A stretch of 64,000 nt of DNA from Prunella strophiata (lineage: Eukaryota > Chordata > Aves > Passeriformes > Prunellidae), in NCBI GenBank assembly GCA_036583965.1, contig JAZBQD010000018.1, positions 68,549,785 through 68,613,784 on the forward strand. Direction: 5' to 3'. The notes under the pieces were generated by a model. That model was not told where the DNA came from. It did not search any database and saw only the letters and a program-made list of their open reading frames with translations. Numbering within the stretch: the first letter of the stretch is position 1; each line of letters starts with the position of its first letter. Made by a program: the position numbers and the translations under genes. This document shows positions 36,955 to 48,445 of the stretch, piece after piece.

Positions 36955-37617
36955 TGTCAGAACCCAGGACATTCCTCTGGCTGCCCTGGATGATCAGAGA
37001 CCCTGGCACAGAGTCAAAAACACCTGTGCCTTTGATTTTAGCCCATGGAAAAAAATTACCAACTTTGTGTGAGGATTTACAAGCCACAAGAGTTTGAATA
37101 GAGTGATAGTTAATTTGTCACAGGGTGAAAAAGTAGAATTTGGGGGTTTTTAGAATGGGGTTCAAGAGGCAAGATGGAGAATCTGAGTATCTGGGTCTCC
37201 TCCTCCTCCTCCTCCTCCTCCTTCTTCTTCTTTCTTCTTCTTTCTTCTTTCTTCTTTCTTCTTTCTTCTTCTTCTTCCTTCTTCTTTCTTCTTCTTCTTT
37301 CTTCTTCTTCTTCTTCTCCCTCTTCTGCTGTGATGGTGACACTTTGTGACTGGTTTAGAGCAGGGACAGACTGTCTAACACAGGTGATAGGTATTGGGAA
37401 ATTATTGTAAATAAAGTACACGTAGTTCTTGGTATAAAAAGTTCACAGCACCCTAAAGGCTGGGATTGTGCCTCAACCCAACCTGCTGGACAGAGCTCAG
37501 CAGGTCAGAGAAGGAATGTGATAGATAAGGAAAAATAAACAACCTTGAAAAGCAGAAACAACGAATCTCAACTTCTTCAGTCACAGGGCTGGGAGAAAAA
37601 GACTTTCTAATATCTCA
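36955..37617 (+). mobile_element. solo LTR of an endogenous retrovirus-like element, family 1
   Basis: Similar throughout to 62374-62977. Shared blocks include the start TGTCAGAA, 'cacctgtgcctttgatttta', 'ggatttacaagccacaagag', 'aacacaggtgataggtattg', a TATAAAA box (37433) and a polyadenylation signal AATAAA (37534) followed by caaccttgaaaa. This promoter-then-polyA layout is that of an LTR in plus orientation. No gag/pol-like frames are adjacent, so it is a solo LTR. The right boundary is approximate and no clear target duplication was found. Confidence 0.78.
37196..37326 (+). repeat. (CCT/TTC)n pyrimidine tract expanded inside an LTR
   Basis: A 130-bp pure pyrimidine tract of tcc and ttc triplets and ctttctt hexamers. 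The related LTR at 62.4 kb has only a short 'cttctttcttcttcttcaca' at the same place. The tract therefore expanded within this LTR copy. The complementary frames encode poly-Lys/Glu/Arg and are artefacts. Confidence 0.93.
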
Positions 37618-38226
37618 GGAGCCATCCAACCACAGAGACCCTGAGACCAAGTTCAAGAAGAGAACAGAACAACAGGAGTAAAGCAAACTTCACTTCTCTG
37701 TGTGCCCAGCAATGCATCTGGATGACTCTTCCTCCTCTTCCCAATGGCCTGTGGCTCCTTCCTTGCTTGGAGAACCCCAAAACCCCCAACCCCATTCCTT
37801 TTTTTGCCCACAGACAGGGGACAGGGGCTATCCCTACCAGGAGCATCAGGGAAGAAACCTACAGCTGAGGACAGCAAATTCCTCCTGGCTCGTGGGGATG
37901 GAGGGGAAAGAAGAATAAAAAGAAAAATAAAAAGAAGAAGTGTGCACAAGAAGTGCTGTCATTTATCACAAAGCAAAGGTGTCTATAAGGCAGATCCCAG
38001 TTAAGGGTGTCAGATTAAAGACACGGTTTAGACATCTGATTAAAGTCAGATTTTGGGGTGTCACAATATTCCCAGCACAAACACATTTAATTCTTGGATA
38101 TAATCAAGTAGCTGGCAGGGGGAGCAGGCAGCAGGTCCTCAGAGCCTGCTCTTGAGGCTTTGGGCTGAGGTGAGCCCCAGGCACAAAATAAATGCATCTG
38201 CTGCTTTTAAACATGGATGTTTAAAA

Positions 38227-38440
38227 GAATCACAGAATTAATTGGGTTGGAAGGGACCTTAGAGACCATCCACTGCCACCCAGGGACACCTTCCACCACC
38301 CCAGGTTGCTCCAAGCCCTGTCCAGCCTGGCCTTGGACATTTCCAGGGATCCAGGGACAGCCACAGCTTCTCTGGGCACCCTGTGCCAGGGCCTCACCAC
38401 CCTCACAGTCAATAATTTTTTTCAGATTTCTGTTCTAAAG
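38227..38440 (-). mobile_element. CR1 LINE 3'-end fragment, antisense
   Basis: 'aatcacagaattaattgggt', 'accttagagaccatccactg', 'cagcctggccttggacattt' and 'ccctgtgccagggcctcacc' form a typical antisense CR1 end. Confidence 0.9.
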
Positions 38441-39491
38441 CTGTTCTCTTGCAGAAAGACTGTCTATCCACAATAGACTTTAAGGTGCCTAGAAAGGCAA
38501 TCTGGGCAAATTTCCCCCCCCCAAGTGTTTCCCAGATCCAAAGAAATCTAAGCAGGTGCAGCCAGAACAAAGCAGCCTGCAGAAAAATCTCTGCAGCTGT
38601 TTCATCTTCAGTTCAAAATCCCTCTCCACATTTGCCCCAATTTCTGCAGCCTTTAGCCCCAGAGCCCAGCACTGAGCTGGCCTTGGGGGGAGGTATTTGG
38701 GCTTGTGGTGGGGCTGACCCTGAGTGGGTGCCAAAGCAGATCTGTCACCACCCTCCCCAGCTGGGCAAGGCAGAGAAAACACAACAAAAGGCTCAAGGTC
38801 GAGAGCAGGGCAGGCAGAGATCCCTCCCTGGTTAAACCAAGGCAAAACCAGACTCAGCTCAGGGCAGTTCGTTTCATTCATTGCCAATCAAATCAGAGCA
38901 GGGCAAGGAGAAGTAAACCCAACTCTTAGGAAACACCTTCCCCACAGCCCTCCCTTCTCCCTGGGCTCTGCTGGGTGCACCTTGGAGCCAGCTGGCATTG
39001 CTGACATGGGACGTGGGGGAAATTCCAGCAGCTTCTCATGGAAGCCACCCCTGCAGGCCTCAAGCACCCCAACCCCATCACCCAACCCCAGTGCAGCTCT
39101 TTCTGAGGGACACCAGGGACACAGCACCAGCCCTGGAAGGGTCCTCACCCCCCTGCCCTGGCATCTCACTTCTCCAGATGGAGCCAAGAAAGCCACCTGG
39201 GTGTTTTCCTCCTGCTGTGGTCCTCTGAGGGGAACCAGAAGGCTCTTGGGCAACCCAGGAGTGGGGTTTTTGGGGTTTTTTTTTTTTTGTAGTGGTGGAA
39301 CCAACACTCAGCCTGCCCTGCTCCCTCACTTTATTAATGACAATGTCCATTATCCTGGGGGGCACAAGGGACCCCCAGGCACAGCTGGGATCAGCACACA
39401 GGGATGTGGGCAGGTGGGACCACTGGAACACCCCTGGGGACCCACAGGGAGCTCAGGGTGCAGAGCCCTGGAGAGCCGTATTAATACCCCC
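38441..39491. other. no recognisable gene
   Basis: Unique sequence with a C run at about 38513-38522 and a T run at about 39279-39288. The plus frame 38724-39506 (260 codons) runs partly into the duplicated block and lacks coding features. Confidence 0.4.
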
Positions 39492-39909
39492 TTCCCTAAT
39501 AACTGAACCTCAAGAACAGATTTAATTCCTGATTTTGGGAGCATTACCTCAGCCATGAGTGACCAGAGCAATGATTTTACCTCCACACTCACAAACCCAA
39601 CCTTATGGAGAGCTTGGACACAACACCAGGGAGCCCCAGAGCTTGTTTCAGGCAGACAGAAGGGCTGCTAGACATCAATATTTTCATTTTAAGGCTAGCC
39701 ATGGACCTGCACCTGAGTGCTCCAGGCTCTCCACAGTTTGTGCACAAGTCAACAAGACACCAGAGGCATTAAACATGTTTTTTTCCTTCCCATCCCCTCT
39801 CATCAGTGGTGAAAGCAGACTTGTAAATAGTTCAGTCTATCATGCAGCACTGTTTATTTTCTAAGAGGCAAAACAGGGTGGGTGTTAAATTTTTTCTAAT
39901 CCTCTGCTC
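39492..39909 (+). repeat. dispersed direct duplication, copy 1 (418 bp)
   Basis: Nearly identical to 42602-43019 at a constant offset of 3110 bp. Both begin 'ttccctaata', pass through 'tacctcagccatgagtgacc' and 'gcattaaacatg' and end 'tttttctaatc'. Only scattered substitutions and single-base indels separate them. It does not begin TG or end CA, and I recognise no known element. Confidence 0.95.
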
Positions 39910-40674
39910 AGACCTGAGAGAGGATCAGGACACTGGACACGTGGGACACCCAGGATCCCCTGGGACCCTCAGGCAGAGCTGCCCTGCAAGGGGACAGTGA
40001 CCCCTGGGTACCCCAAAATCCAGGGCCACTGGTGCCCATCAGCAGCAAGCACAGGGCACAGAGGTGGCCTGAGGGCACCCTGGGCACATTTCACACCCCC
40101 CTGCCCACTCCATGCTGGCACACAGACCCTTCCTCAGGGGTGACCAACACCCAGACAGTGACCAGGGTCATTTCAGGAGGTAGCTGCACTCCAGTGCACT
40201 TTGCAGCAAGGTCAAAGCATCCAATTCAAACATCTTGAACTTGTCAGAATGGGCTTTGCTGCATCAAAGAGACCCCCAGGGAGGGATAAGGATAAAGGAG
40301 GGGCACTCTGTGAAACCACTGACTAAACCACTTAGCAGATGGGTTTTGTGGTGCACTGGAGGCACTGGTTCTGCTCAGCCACACCAGGGTTTGTGCTGCA
40401 GCCTTAACTCTGGCACACAAAGGAGGGAGCCCCAGGAGGGGCACGGCTCCTGCAGGGAGGTCCCTGCACAAGGAAAGGAGCCCCAGCAGGACACAGAGCA
40501 CAGCAGGGCCTGCTTTGTCCTGCACTGTGGGGCTCCTGGTCTGCACATCTTGGGTTGGACTGGGCTCTGGGGTTCTGCTTTTCCTCCTGAAGAGCTTTCT
40601 GGAGAGCAGACATCTCCCAGCGTGAGCACCTCGGCGTGGCTGAGCCCGTTCTGGAGGCAGAGGCTTTGGCCAGC
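39910..40674. other. no recognisable gene between duplication copy 1 and LTR
   Basis: GC-richer unique sequence; no exon, primer-binding site or retroviral frame seen. Confidence 0.4.
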
Positions 40675-41146
40675 TGATGCCTCAGGTTTTGGCTTTTCTA
40701 TTTTTCATATTCTGTGCTGCTTTAGTGTGAATGGGTCTGACCTTCATATGAGGGGATGGTGAGCTCTGTGCACAGAGCAGGGAGACAAAACAATTCCTTC
40801 TCTAGCTGGGGACCAAGGACAAATGATCCAAATCTCAGCCCAAGAGCACAAACAGCGTGGGCTGAGAGAGAAAAACAAGGATGGGACTGCAGGGGCTAAA
40901 GCTGGAATGGGACAATGAACTCCAAGATGCAAATGGACCAAAACTTTTCAAAAGTGAAAGACCTTGTAACCAATCATTCATTTTGTGACCATTTTGGTTC
41001 ATCCTGGGTTCATTTTGTGACCATTTTTGGTTCATCTTGGGTGCAGCCCTGGCTGGGCTCTGGTGCTGCCCAAGGTGGATCCATTGAGGCCTTCTAATAA
41101 ATCCCTAATTTATTCTTTAACTCTGTCTAACCTCTGTTCCAGTCAG
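40675..41146 (+). mobile_element. solo LTR of an endogenous retrovirus-like element, family 2
   Basis: Starts TGATGCCTCAGG and is collinear with the LTR at 60247-61282. Shared blocks are 'tttttcatattctgtgctgc', 'agacaaaacaattccttctc', 'cccaagagcacaaacagcgt', 'ctctggtgctgccc' and the polyadenylation signal in 'ccttctaataaatccc', then 'taacctctgttccag'. A 33-bp internal direct repeat (cattttgtgaccattt..ggttcat) lies at 40979-41039. There is no internal coding sequence nearby, so it is a solo LTR. The right end is approximate. Confidence 0.72.
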
Positions 41147-42111
41147 CCTTCAGAGCCACAAGAGGAGGGACCTCAACCACCACACCCACCCCAACAAAAC
41201 CACATCCAGAACAGGTACAGAGAATCATTTGCTTTGGAAAACACCTCCCACACCATCAAGTGCAACCTCTGACCTTTGCTTCATGTGGTTTTGCTCCTCT
41301 CAGGTTTCCTTGGCTTTGTCCTGGCACCTTTTGTTTCTCAGCAAAGCCTCCTTTGAGGTGACACACACACGATTTAAGCCCTTGGGACCTCCCCAACCTC
41401 ACACATCATTGTCACAACTCCTTTCTCGTGCCACCCCTGCCTCTCAGGGCCACTTGGCCACCAAACCCCCAGCCAGGATTGCTGGGCTAAAAGCCCTCTG
41501 AAGTGGTCCTGAACTCCTGCCAGGCTGGATTGTGGAGGGATAAGTCTGAGATTGTTTTCACACACCCCAGTTAAAAGTCTGTCAGATGTGAAACTGGACA
41601 TTTTAGCCAGAAAGATCTGCCTGAGCCCAAGTTTAAAAAACTCAGATCTGCTATAAATTGCCAAGATGTGTCACAAGGGAGAGAGTCCACAGGGATTAAA
41701 ACACTCAGTGCCTCAGAAATAGATGAATTTGTTCTCCAGTTGTAACAGGGTGTTATCCCAGGGGTTAATTTTAGATTTTTAATAGGCAGAAATTACTCAC
41801 ATGGGAGCATTCTTAGAGGGGGATTGCAGACACAGACCTGTCTTGCAATCCAGCAAGGCTTTTGCAGTGCTTTAAACTTCACAAGCTTTAATTCCAAAGA
41901 GTTGTTTTGCATTTCAGCTCTGAGTTCATTTGGTTGGGAAGAAGCACCAGGGCCAGAGAAGATGGAAGGAATGTTTGAGGCCAGAACATCCAGGGGCATT
42001 AATTAAATTATTAATTAACTGAAGGGCCAATCATGGAGACCTTATTCCCTGTTAAACCCATGAAGGGGATGCCCTGCTATGGAAAATTCTTTTAAATTTA
42101 TCTTTTAAATC
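41147..42111. other. no recognisable gene
   Basis: Unique sequence between the solo LTR and a CR1 fragment. No exon supported. Confidence 0.4.
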
Positions 42112-42285
42112 CCTCTAGGACTGGTGACTCCAACACTGTCCTGAACAACCCTTTCAGTGAGGAAATTTTCCTTCATATCCAACCTGAACCTCCCTGGGCA
42201 AACTTGAGGCCATTTCCTCTCATCCTGTCCCTGTTCCCTGGGAGAAGAGCCTGATCCCCACCTGGCTCCACTCTCCTGTCAAAAA
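42112..42285 (-). mobile_element. CR1 LINE fragment, antisense, other subfamily
   Basis: 'aacaaccctttcagtgagga', 'ttccttcatatccaacctga', 'acttgaggccatttcctctc' and 'gggagaagagcctgatcccc' match the CR1 3' region of the subfamily with 'cgcaacttgaggccatttcc'. Its extreme 3' end is missing. Confidence 0.8.
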
Positions 42286-42601
42286 TCCATGTGTATTATC
42301 CAAAATTGAAGCCCCAAATGTCACATGGGACCTTCCCCAAGTGTCATTGAAGTGCACCAGCCTGGTGGTTTTGGTCAGCAGGTTCTTGCTGCAGTCTCAG
42401 CTCCCCACAGGCAATTTCAGAGGCCTGAGAGGTTATTTTGTGTAATGGAGATACAGCCTCACCCTGAGGGGCTCCTTCAGTAAAATTAAATTTTAAGTGC
42501 TCAGATGATAGCAGCGTGGCTTTATCAAGGTAATGCCTGGTAATATCAGCAGGTATTAAATTGTTGTGGTCATTTAACACAAGCCTTACTACCACCACCT
42601 G

Positions 42602-43019
42602 TTCCCTAATAATTGAACCTCAGGAGCAGATTTAATTCCTGATTTTGGGAGCATTACCTCAGCCATGAGTGACCAGAGCAATGATTTTACCTCCACACTC
42701 ACAAACCCAACCTTATGGAGAGCTTGGACACAACACCAGGGAGCCCCAGAGCTTGTTTTAGGCAGACAGAAGGGCTGCCTAGACATCAATATTTTCATTT
42801 TAAGGCTAGCCATGGACCTGCACCTGAGTGCTCCAGGCTCTCCACAGTTTGTGCACAAGTCAACAAGACACCAGAGGCATTAAACATGGTTTTTTCCTTC
42901 CCATCCCCTCTCATCAGTGGTGAAAGCAGACTTGTAAATAGTTCAGTCTATCATGCAGCACTGTTTATTTTCTAAGAGGCAAAACAGGGTGGGTGTTAAC
43001 TTTTTCTAATCCCCTGCTC
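42602..43019 (+). repeat. dispersed direct duplication, copy 2 (418 bp)
   Basis: The partner of 39492-39909. Its left flank (ccaccacctg) and right flank (ctgcttttgct) differ from copy 1, so the boundaries are sharp. The high identity suggests recent duplication or gene conversion. The interval between the copies contains a solo LTR and a CR1 fragment. Confidence 0.95.
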
Positions 43020-44040
43020 TGCTTTTGCTAACACTTGGATGGAGAAGACTGTTTATATTTATTCATAGTAAGACAGCACACACACACCAAAAAAATAAAA
43101 ATAAAAAAAAAACAACAAAACCCACTACAGATTAATTTTGAAGCTGCCAGTGCCAAATTGGCTCTTGGTTGGACTCTAGGTGCAGCTAAAAATCACATGG
43201 ACATAGAATTTTTTATCTGAAATCCTGCTGCAGATGTATTTGAAGCTGCCCTGTGCAGCCTTGTGTCACCTCAGGAGGAGCTGCTGGGTGAGTTGTACAA
43301 GGCTGTTCCTTCTCACAGCATGGAGGCAAAATAAAAGCCAATGATCTTAAGTTTTAGTTACAGTTTTGAAGTTACAGTTTTAGTTTTTGAAGCAGCTCAG
43401 GCTTCAAAATCCCCCCAGACCCCTCAGAAGTGGAAAGCAAGGCCAAACTCTCAGCGCTGCTCTCCAGGACTCCTTTTCCAAGATTCCCCCAAGTTCTTCC
43501 ACACCAGCCTTGTGAGTACAAGCAAAAGCTGCAATGAAATAGGAGTTCAGCAGCCAAAGGAGGGGGTCACAGGGGGTGTGCAGGCAGAGCTGGGTTCCTC
43601 TATTGAATATTTAAACTCAGAGTTCATTAAATAAGCACCAGCCCCATCCCACATCTGCCACTGGAGCCTCTCTCCAAATCCACATCTCATGCTACACGTG
43701 GTGGCCGAGCACTCATCCAAGCAAACAAACCCACACTCTCCTCCAAGACACACAACTCTGCTGCCTCCCCGGATGCAGACTGAAATATCAAACCAGCCTG
43801 TCCTTTCAGGCTCCTCCAAAAACATGTCACTGGCACATTCCCTCATCTGCAGAGCTGCAGAGGCCCTGGCGCGCTCGTGAGGCCGGAACGCTCTCCAGCT
43901 CGTTTTTATCTGCCCCTGAACTCGGAGTCAAGGGCAGGGCTGCACTCACAGACCTCTGCTCTGCTCCAGGCAGGGCCTGCATCACACCTTCCCCCATCCC
44001 TGACAGGAGGCAGAGCTCCAGCATCAACATCAGAGTCCAC
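43020..44040. other. no recognisable gene
   Basis: Unique sequence with an A-rich stretch at 43088-43120 and a few CpGs near 43860-43925. No exon supported. Confidence 0.4.
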
Positions 44041-45461
44041 CAAAGTGCTTACGGGGCATGGGATGACAACCATGGTGCTGGAGGGGACCAGGGAGAATTT
44101 ACTGCAGCCTTCCAGGGGCTAGAGGGGCTCCAGAAGGACTTGGGACAAGGGACTGGAGTGATGGGACAAGGGCCTGGCATGATAGGACAAGGAGGAGTGG
44201 CCTTATACAGAAGGAAGGAAGGTTTAGATCAGAAATATTGGGAAGAAATTCTTCCCTGTGAGGGTGGGGAGGCCCTGCACATGAAAGAGTCCTTTTGGTC
44301 CACCCAGGTGGGGAAAACTCTGTGGGAAGTTTCTCCAAGGCAATGCTCTGGGGATTTCCCTGAGGGAGAAGGATTCAGAGGATTCCACACACCAAACTGC
44401 TCACGGGGCATGGGATGACAACCACGGTGCTGGAGAGAACCAGGGAGAACTTACTGCAGCCTTCCAGGGGCTAGAATGGCTCCAGGAGAGCTGGAGAAGG
44501 ACTTGGGACAAGGGATGGGAGTCATGGGACAAGGGCCTGGCATGATAGGACAAGGAGGAGTGGCCTTATGCTGGAGGAAGAAAGGTTTAGATGGGATATT
44601 AAGAAGAAATTCTTCCCTGTGAGGGCACTGAGTCCCTGCACATGGAGGAGTCCTTTCTGTCCACCCAGGTGGGGAAAACTCTGTGGGAAGTTTCCCCAAG
44701 GCAATGCTCTGGGGATTTCTCTGAGGGGGCTGAATTCAGAGGATTCCACACACCAGACTGCTCACAGGGCATGGGATGACAACCATGGTGCTGGAGAGAA
44801 CCAGGGAGAACTTACTGCAGCCTTCCAGGGGCTAGAGGGGCTCCAGGAGAGCTGGAGAAGGACTTGGGACAAGGGACTGTAATGATAGGACAAGGAGGAG
44901 TGGCCTTATGCAGGAGGAAGAAAGGTTTAGATTGGAAATATTGGGAAGAAATTCTTCCCTGTGAGGGCACTGGAGTCCTTTCTGTCCACCCAGGTGGGGA
45001 AAACTCTGTGGGAAGTTTCCCCAAGGCAATGCTCTGGGGATTTCTCTGAGGGGGCTGAATTCAGAGGATTCCACACACCAGACTGCTCACAGGGCATGGG
45101 ATGACAACCATGGTGCTGGAGAGGACCAGGGAGAACTTACTGCAGCCTTCCAGGGGCTAGAGGGGCTCCAGGAGAGCTGGAGAAGGACTTGGGACAAGGG
45201 ACTGTAATGATAGGACAAGGAGGAGTGGCCTTATGCAGGAGGAAGAAAGGTTTAGATTGGAAATATTGGGAAGAAATTCTTCCCTGTGAGGGCACTGGAG
45301 TCCTTTCTGTCCACCCAGGTGGGGAAAACTCTGTGGGAAGTTTCCCCAAGGCAATGCTCTGGGGATTTCTCTGAGGGGGCTGAATTCAGAGGATTCCACA
45401 CACCAGACTGCTCACAGGGCATGGGATGACAACCATGGTGCTGGAGAGGACCAGGGAGAAC
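44041..45461 (+). repeat. 325-361 bp tandem array with CR1-chimeric units
   Basis: 'catgggatgacaaccatggt' recurs at 44058, 44409, 44770, 45095 and 45420 (periods 351, 361, 325, 325). Each unit joins about 165 bp of sense CR1 to about 160 bp of non-CR1 sequence. The CR1 part runs 'ctgcagccttccaggggct', 'acttgggacaaggga', 'aagaaattcttccctgtgag'. The non-CR1 part runs 'gtccacccaggtggggaaaa' to 'tggtgctggaga'. The two 325-bp units are virtually identical. The array ends where the last CR1 part continues uninterrupted to the CR1 3' terminus at 45803. Confidence 0.93.
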
Positions 45462-45803
45462 TTACTGCAGCTTTCCAGGGCTTAGAGGGACCCCAGGAGA
45501 GCTGGAGAAGGACTTGGGACAAGGGACTGGAGTGATGGGACAAGGAGGAGTGGCCTTATGCAGGAGGAAGAAAGGTTTAGATGGGATATTAAGAAGAAAT
45601 TCTTCCCTGTGAGGGTGCTGAGCCCTGGCACAGGTGCCCAGAGAAACTGTGGCTGCCCCTGGATCCCTGGAAGTGCCCAAGGCCAGGTTGGATGGGGCTT
45701 GGAGCAATCTGGGACAGTGGAAGGTGTCCCTGAACATGGCAGGGGTGGCATTGGATGATTTTTAAGGTCCTTTCCAACCCAAACCATTCCATGATTCTGT
45801 GAT
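45462..45803 (+). mobile_element. CR1 LINE 3' end, sense, terminating the tandem array
   Basis: Continues from 'actgcagctttccagggctt' through 'aagaaattcttccctgtgag', 'gtgcccagagaaactgtggc', 'ggaagtgcccaaggccaggt' and 'tttaaggtcctttccaaccc' to 'ccatgattctgtgatgag'. This is a complete CR1 3' end. It supplies the CR1 half of the array units and is the likely seed of the amplification. Confidence 0.92.
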
Positions 45804-47968
45804 GAGATTGAGGCATTTGGTTTCTTGCTGCTTTGTGCACAGACTGATGGATTTGCAGAGCCCTCACCTATTGCCTTTTTTTTCAGGTGAAAGCAAAGTT
45901 TCTCCTATTTTTAAGCAATTGGATTTCCTAAGAGCCTCAGCTTTCAGCTGTTTTCAGGGGCAGATATTCCTGACAAACACCATCCCAGTTCCCAAAGCAG
46001 CTGGATTATATCAGGGGCATCATGATTAAAAAACCTCTCAGATGAGGTGTTGGTATAGCCAGAAGAAGACACCATAAAGAGATGCCTCTATATTAAAAAA
46101 AAAAAAAAAAAATCAAAATAAACAATCCATCCTCTACAAGGTGGAAACTGGAGAGGGCAAAAGGATCTCTTAGAGAGCAAAATAGGGGAAATTCATGGGG
46201 AAGAGCTGAACAGGAGGGTTGGGAGGCATTTGGTGATGCAGAGTTAAGATTAAACCACACCAAGCTCAGGTTGCAAGTCAGCTCCACACTTCAGAGGCAG
46301 ATTTTTAGCTCTGCAGGGAAGTGACAATTTACTGATGTGTCTGTCAGGGGGAAAAGAGCTGAAATCCTCCTTCCAGCTAATAGCAACTAGAGGAAAAAAG
46401 CAGAGGGACTCACAGGACTGAAGAACCTCCTCAAAAATAATTCATGGGAATAAGGAGCACTTGAGATGGATGAAGCATCCACAGGAGGAATTAATGATGA
46501 ACCTGGATCTCAGCTTGGTAGAGCAGCTGAAAAATCCATTGTTTTCAAAGAGGGCAAGGGATTAACCAAGCTAACAAGTCATCAGTATCAGCTGAGGAAA
46601 GGGGGTGAAGTCATGGCAGTGAGGACAAAACAAACACAAGATGTGCAATCACAGAATTAATATTCAGACTTTCCTTCCTTCAGGAGAGAGGAGCTGTCAC
46701 CCACAAAGGCACAGTGCTGAGGAGGGAATTGAAGGAAATCTCTTTTTCCTCTCTACCAAAGCAGGTTTGCTTAAAAAAAACCAAAACAAAACAAAAAAAA
46801 AAAATCACCCTTTTTGCTTATTTAAAACCAACTTGTAGCAAGACTGATACCACCCTCACAGAACTTTGTATTTTGCTAATTCTGGCTATAAACTCTGATC
46901 TGCTGGGGAAGGATCCACACATCCCTTCCCTACAAAACATCTCTCAGCCTCTGGTACACCATGTGCTATTTCATATACCCACAGAAATGAGTGAGGCAAA
47001 AGCTCCAGCTGAAAATTACTCAAGGAGCAGTGGTGTTAATAGAAACCTGCCTGGGGGAATTAGTGCTCATCATCCCAACCTTCCTGGATTGGTCTCCTTC
47101 CTGGATATCTGTGTCATACTTGGGCTGCATAACTCCCTGCCAGACCTCCATCTTGTACTATTTTAGGTAATAAATGACTCAAATAGCAAAAATCATCACA
47201 TTCTCTTTTTTTTGCCAGTAGCCAGAAGTCTTATTTCCTAATAGCTACAGCAGGATTTAATGCACACTTAGTGCTTTTTGAGATATAAAGTGTTATTTAA
47301 GTGTCATCATAAAGTACTCATGGAAAAAAGCCAGTTTAAAAAAAAAAAAAAATCAAAGATAATTCAGCATGGTTAAAAAATAATCAAACATAATTCAACA
47401 GGGATAATAATTTAAGCTTTTCATAAAGAAGGGGTCTCACTTCCAAATGCTTTTCCAGCAGAGCTTCCTTCTCTGGGCTGTTTTCATTCCCTGATCATCA
47501 AGATGGGACTCACACATACATTTAAATAAGATATGGTGGGGAGCACTACTATGGCTTGTCAGAGCTCTTCAGGGAGCCCAGATCATTTTCATTACCAGAA
47601 ACAAACCAAAAAATACCTTAAATTGTCAGAAACTAGTATTTATTGCTTCAGAGTTACCCTCATTCAGGTTCACTGCTTCTCTGCTCTGCATGAACAAAAT
47701 GATTAAATAAAAATCAGCAACTGAATTCTGTTGCTGCTGACAGAAATTCAGTGCTCAAAACTTCTCTAAAATCTGTGATTTAGAGATAATTCTTGCACTG
47801 TCTGGTCAGCTGAAGTCCAGGCCAGATTTTAGGCACTGAAGAGCATTTTCAGTAGACAAGAACTGGTTTTGGAATATGAGGAACCTCCTCCCCTTCATGT
47901 GGAGTCTGTAAGGGAAATCCTCAACTCTTCCAGCACAGAAGTTGAAGCCTTTCTAGATTTTTAGAGGT

Positions 47969-47974
<6 letters not shown>
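45804..47974. other. no recognisable gene
   Basis: Unique, partly AT-rich sequence with A runs at about 46094-46112, 46788-46804 and 47338-47353. A plus frame at 46714-47166 (150 codons) has no recognisable domain, starts in a simple K/T tract and lacks splice signals. It is not called. Confidence 0.4.

Positions 47975-48012
<38 letters not shown>
47975..48012 (+). repeat. 38-base poly(A) run
   Basis: Pure A run, followed by caca-interrupted A-rich sequence. No recognisable retroposed body precedes it. Confidence 0.95.
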
Positions 48013-48014
<2 letters not shown>

Positions 48015-48445
48015 ACACAAAAAAAAACCCAACAAAACAACCTGGAAAACGAACCAGCTTCAAGAGTACAGGTTGTTCTCTCAGCCTTTGAAAGTCAGAG
48101 TAGATTTTAAAAAATAAATTAAAAATAAACCTGACCAACCCTAGCCAGCTATCACCAGCCTCTAATGACAAATGGAAATACTGTGGCTTTGATGAAATAC
48201 CATTTTTTTATCTGGCTCCTCCATCCCACACCAACAGCAGCCCCTTGAGAGATGGTGATGATGAAATCCAAATCAAAGAGTGGTTTTTGTTTTTTTTAAA
48301 GAAATTCCAGTCCTAAATGTGTGAGGGATACCTGGAGCAGCCATGGCATGGATGTGCTCATTCCTGCCCTTTCTTGGTGCCTTTCCAAACTCCCTCTGGA
48401 AGCCCTGCAGAGGAAATCTCATTCAGCAGGGAATTAGAAAAGGAA

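Noticed and set aside
37118..37421. Lys/Glu/Arg-rich minus-strand frames
   Set aside because: Direct translation of the (TTC)n tract inside the LTR.
38724..39506. 260-codon plus-strand open frame
   Set aside because: It crosses a T run and enters the duplicated block boundary; no domain, no conserved motif and overlapping frames on the other strand.
39492..43019. The 418-bp direct repeats as LTRs of a short retroelement
   Set aside because: No TG...CA ends, no visible primer-binding site or polypurine tract, and no retroviral coding sequence in the 2.7-kb interior, which instead holds a different LTR and a CR1 piece.
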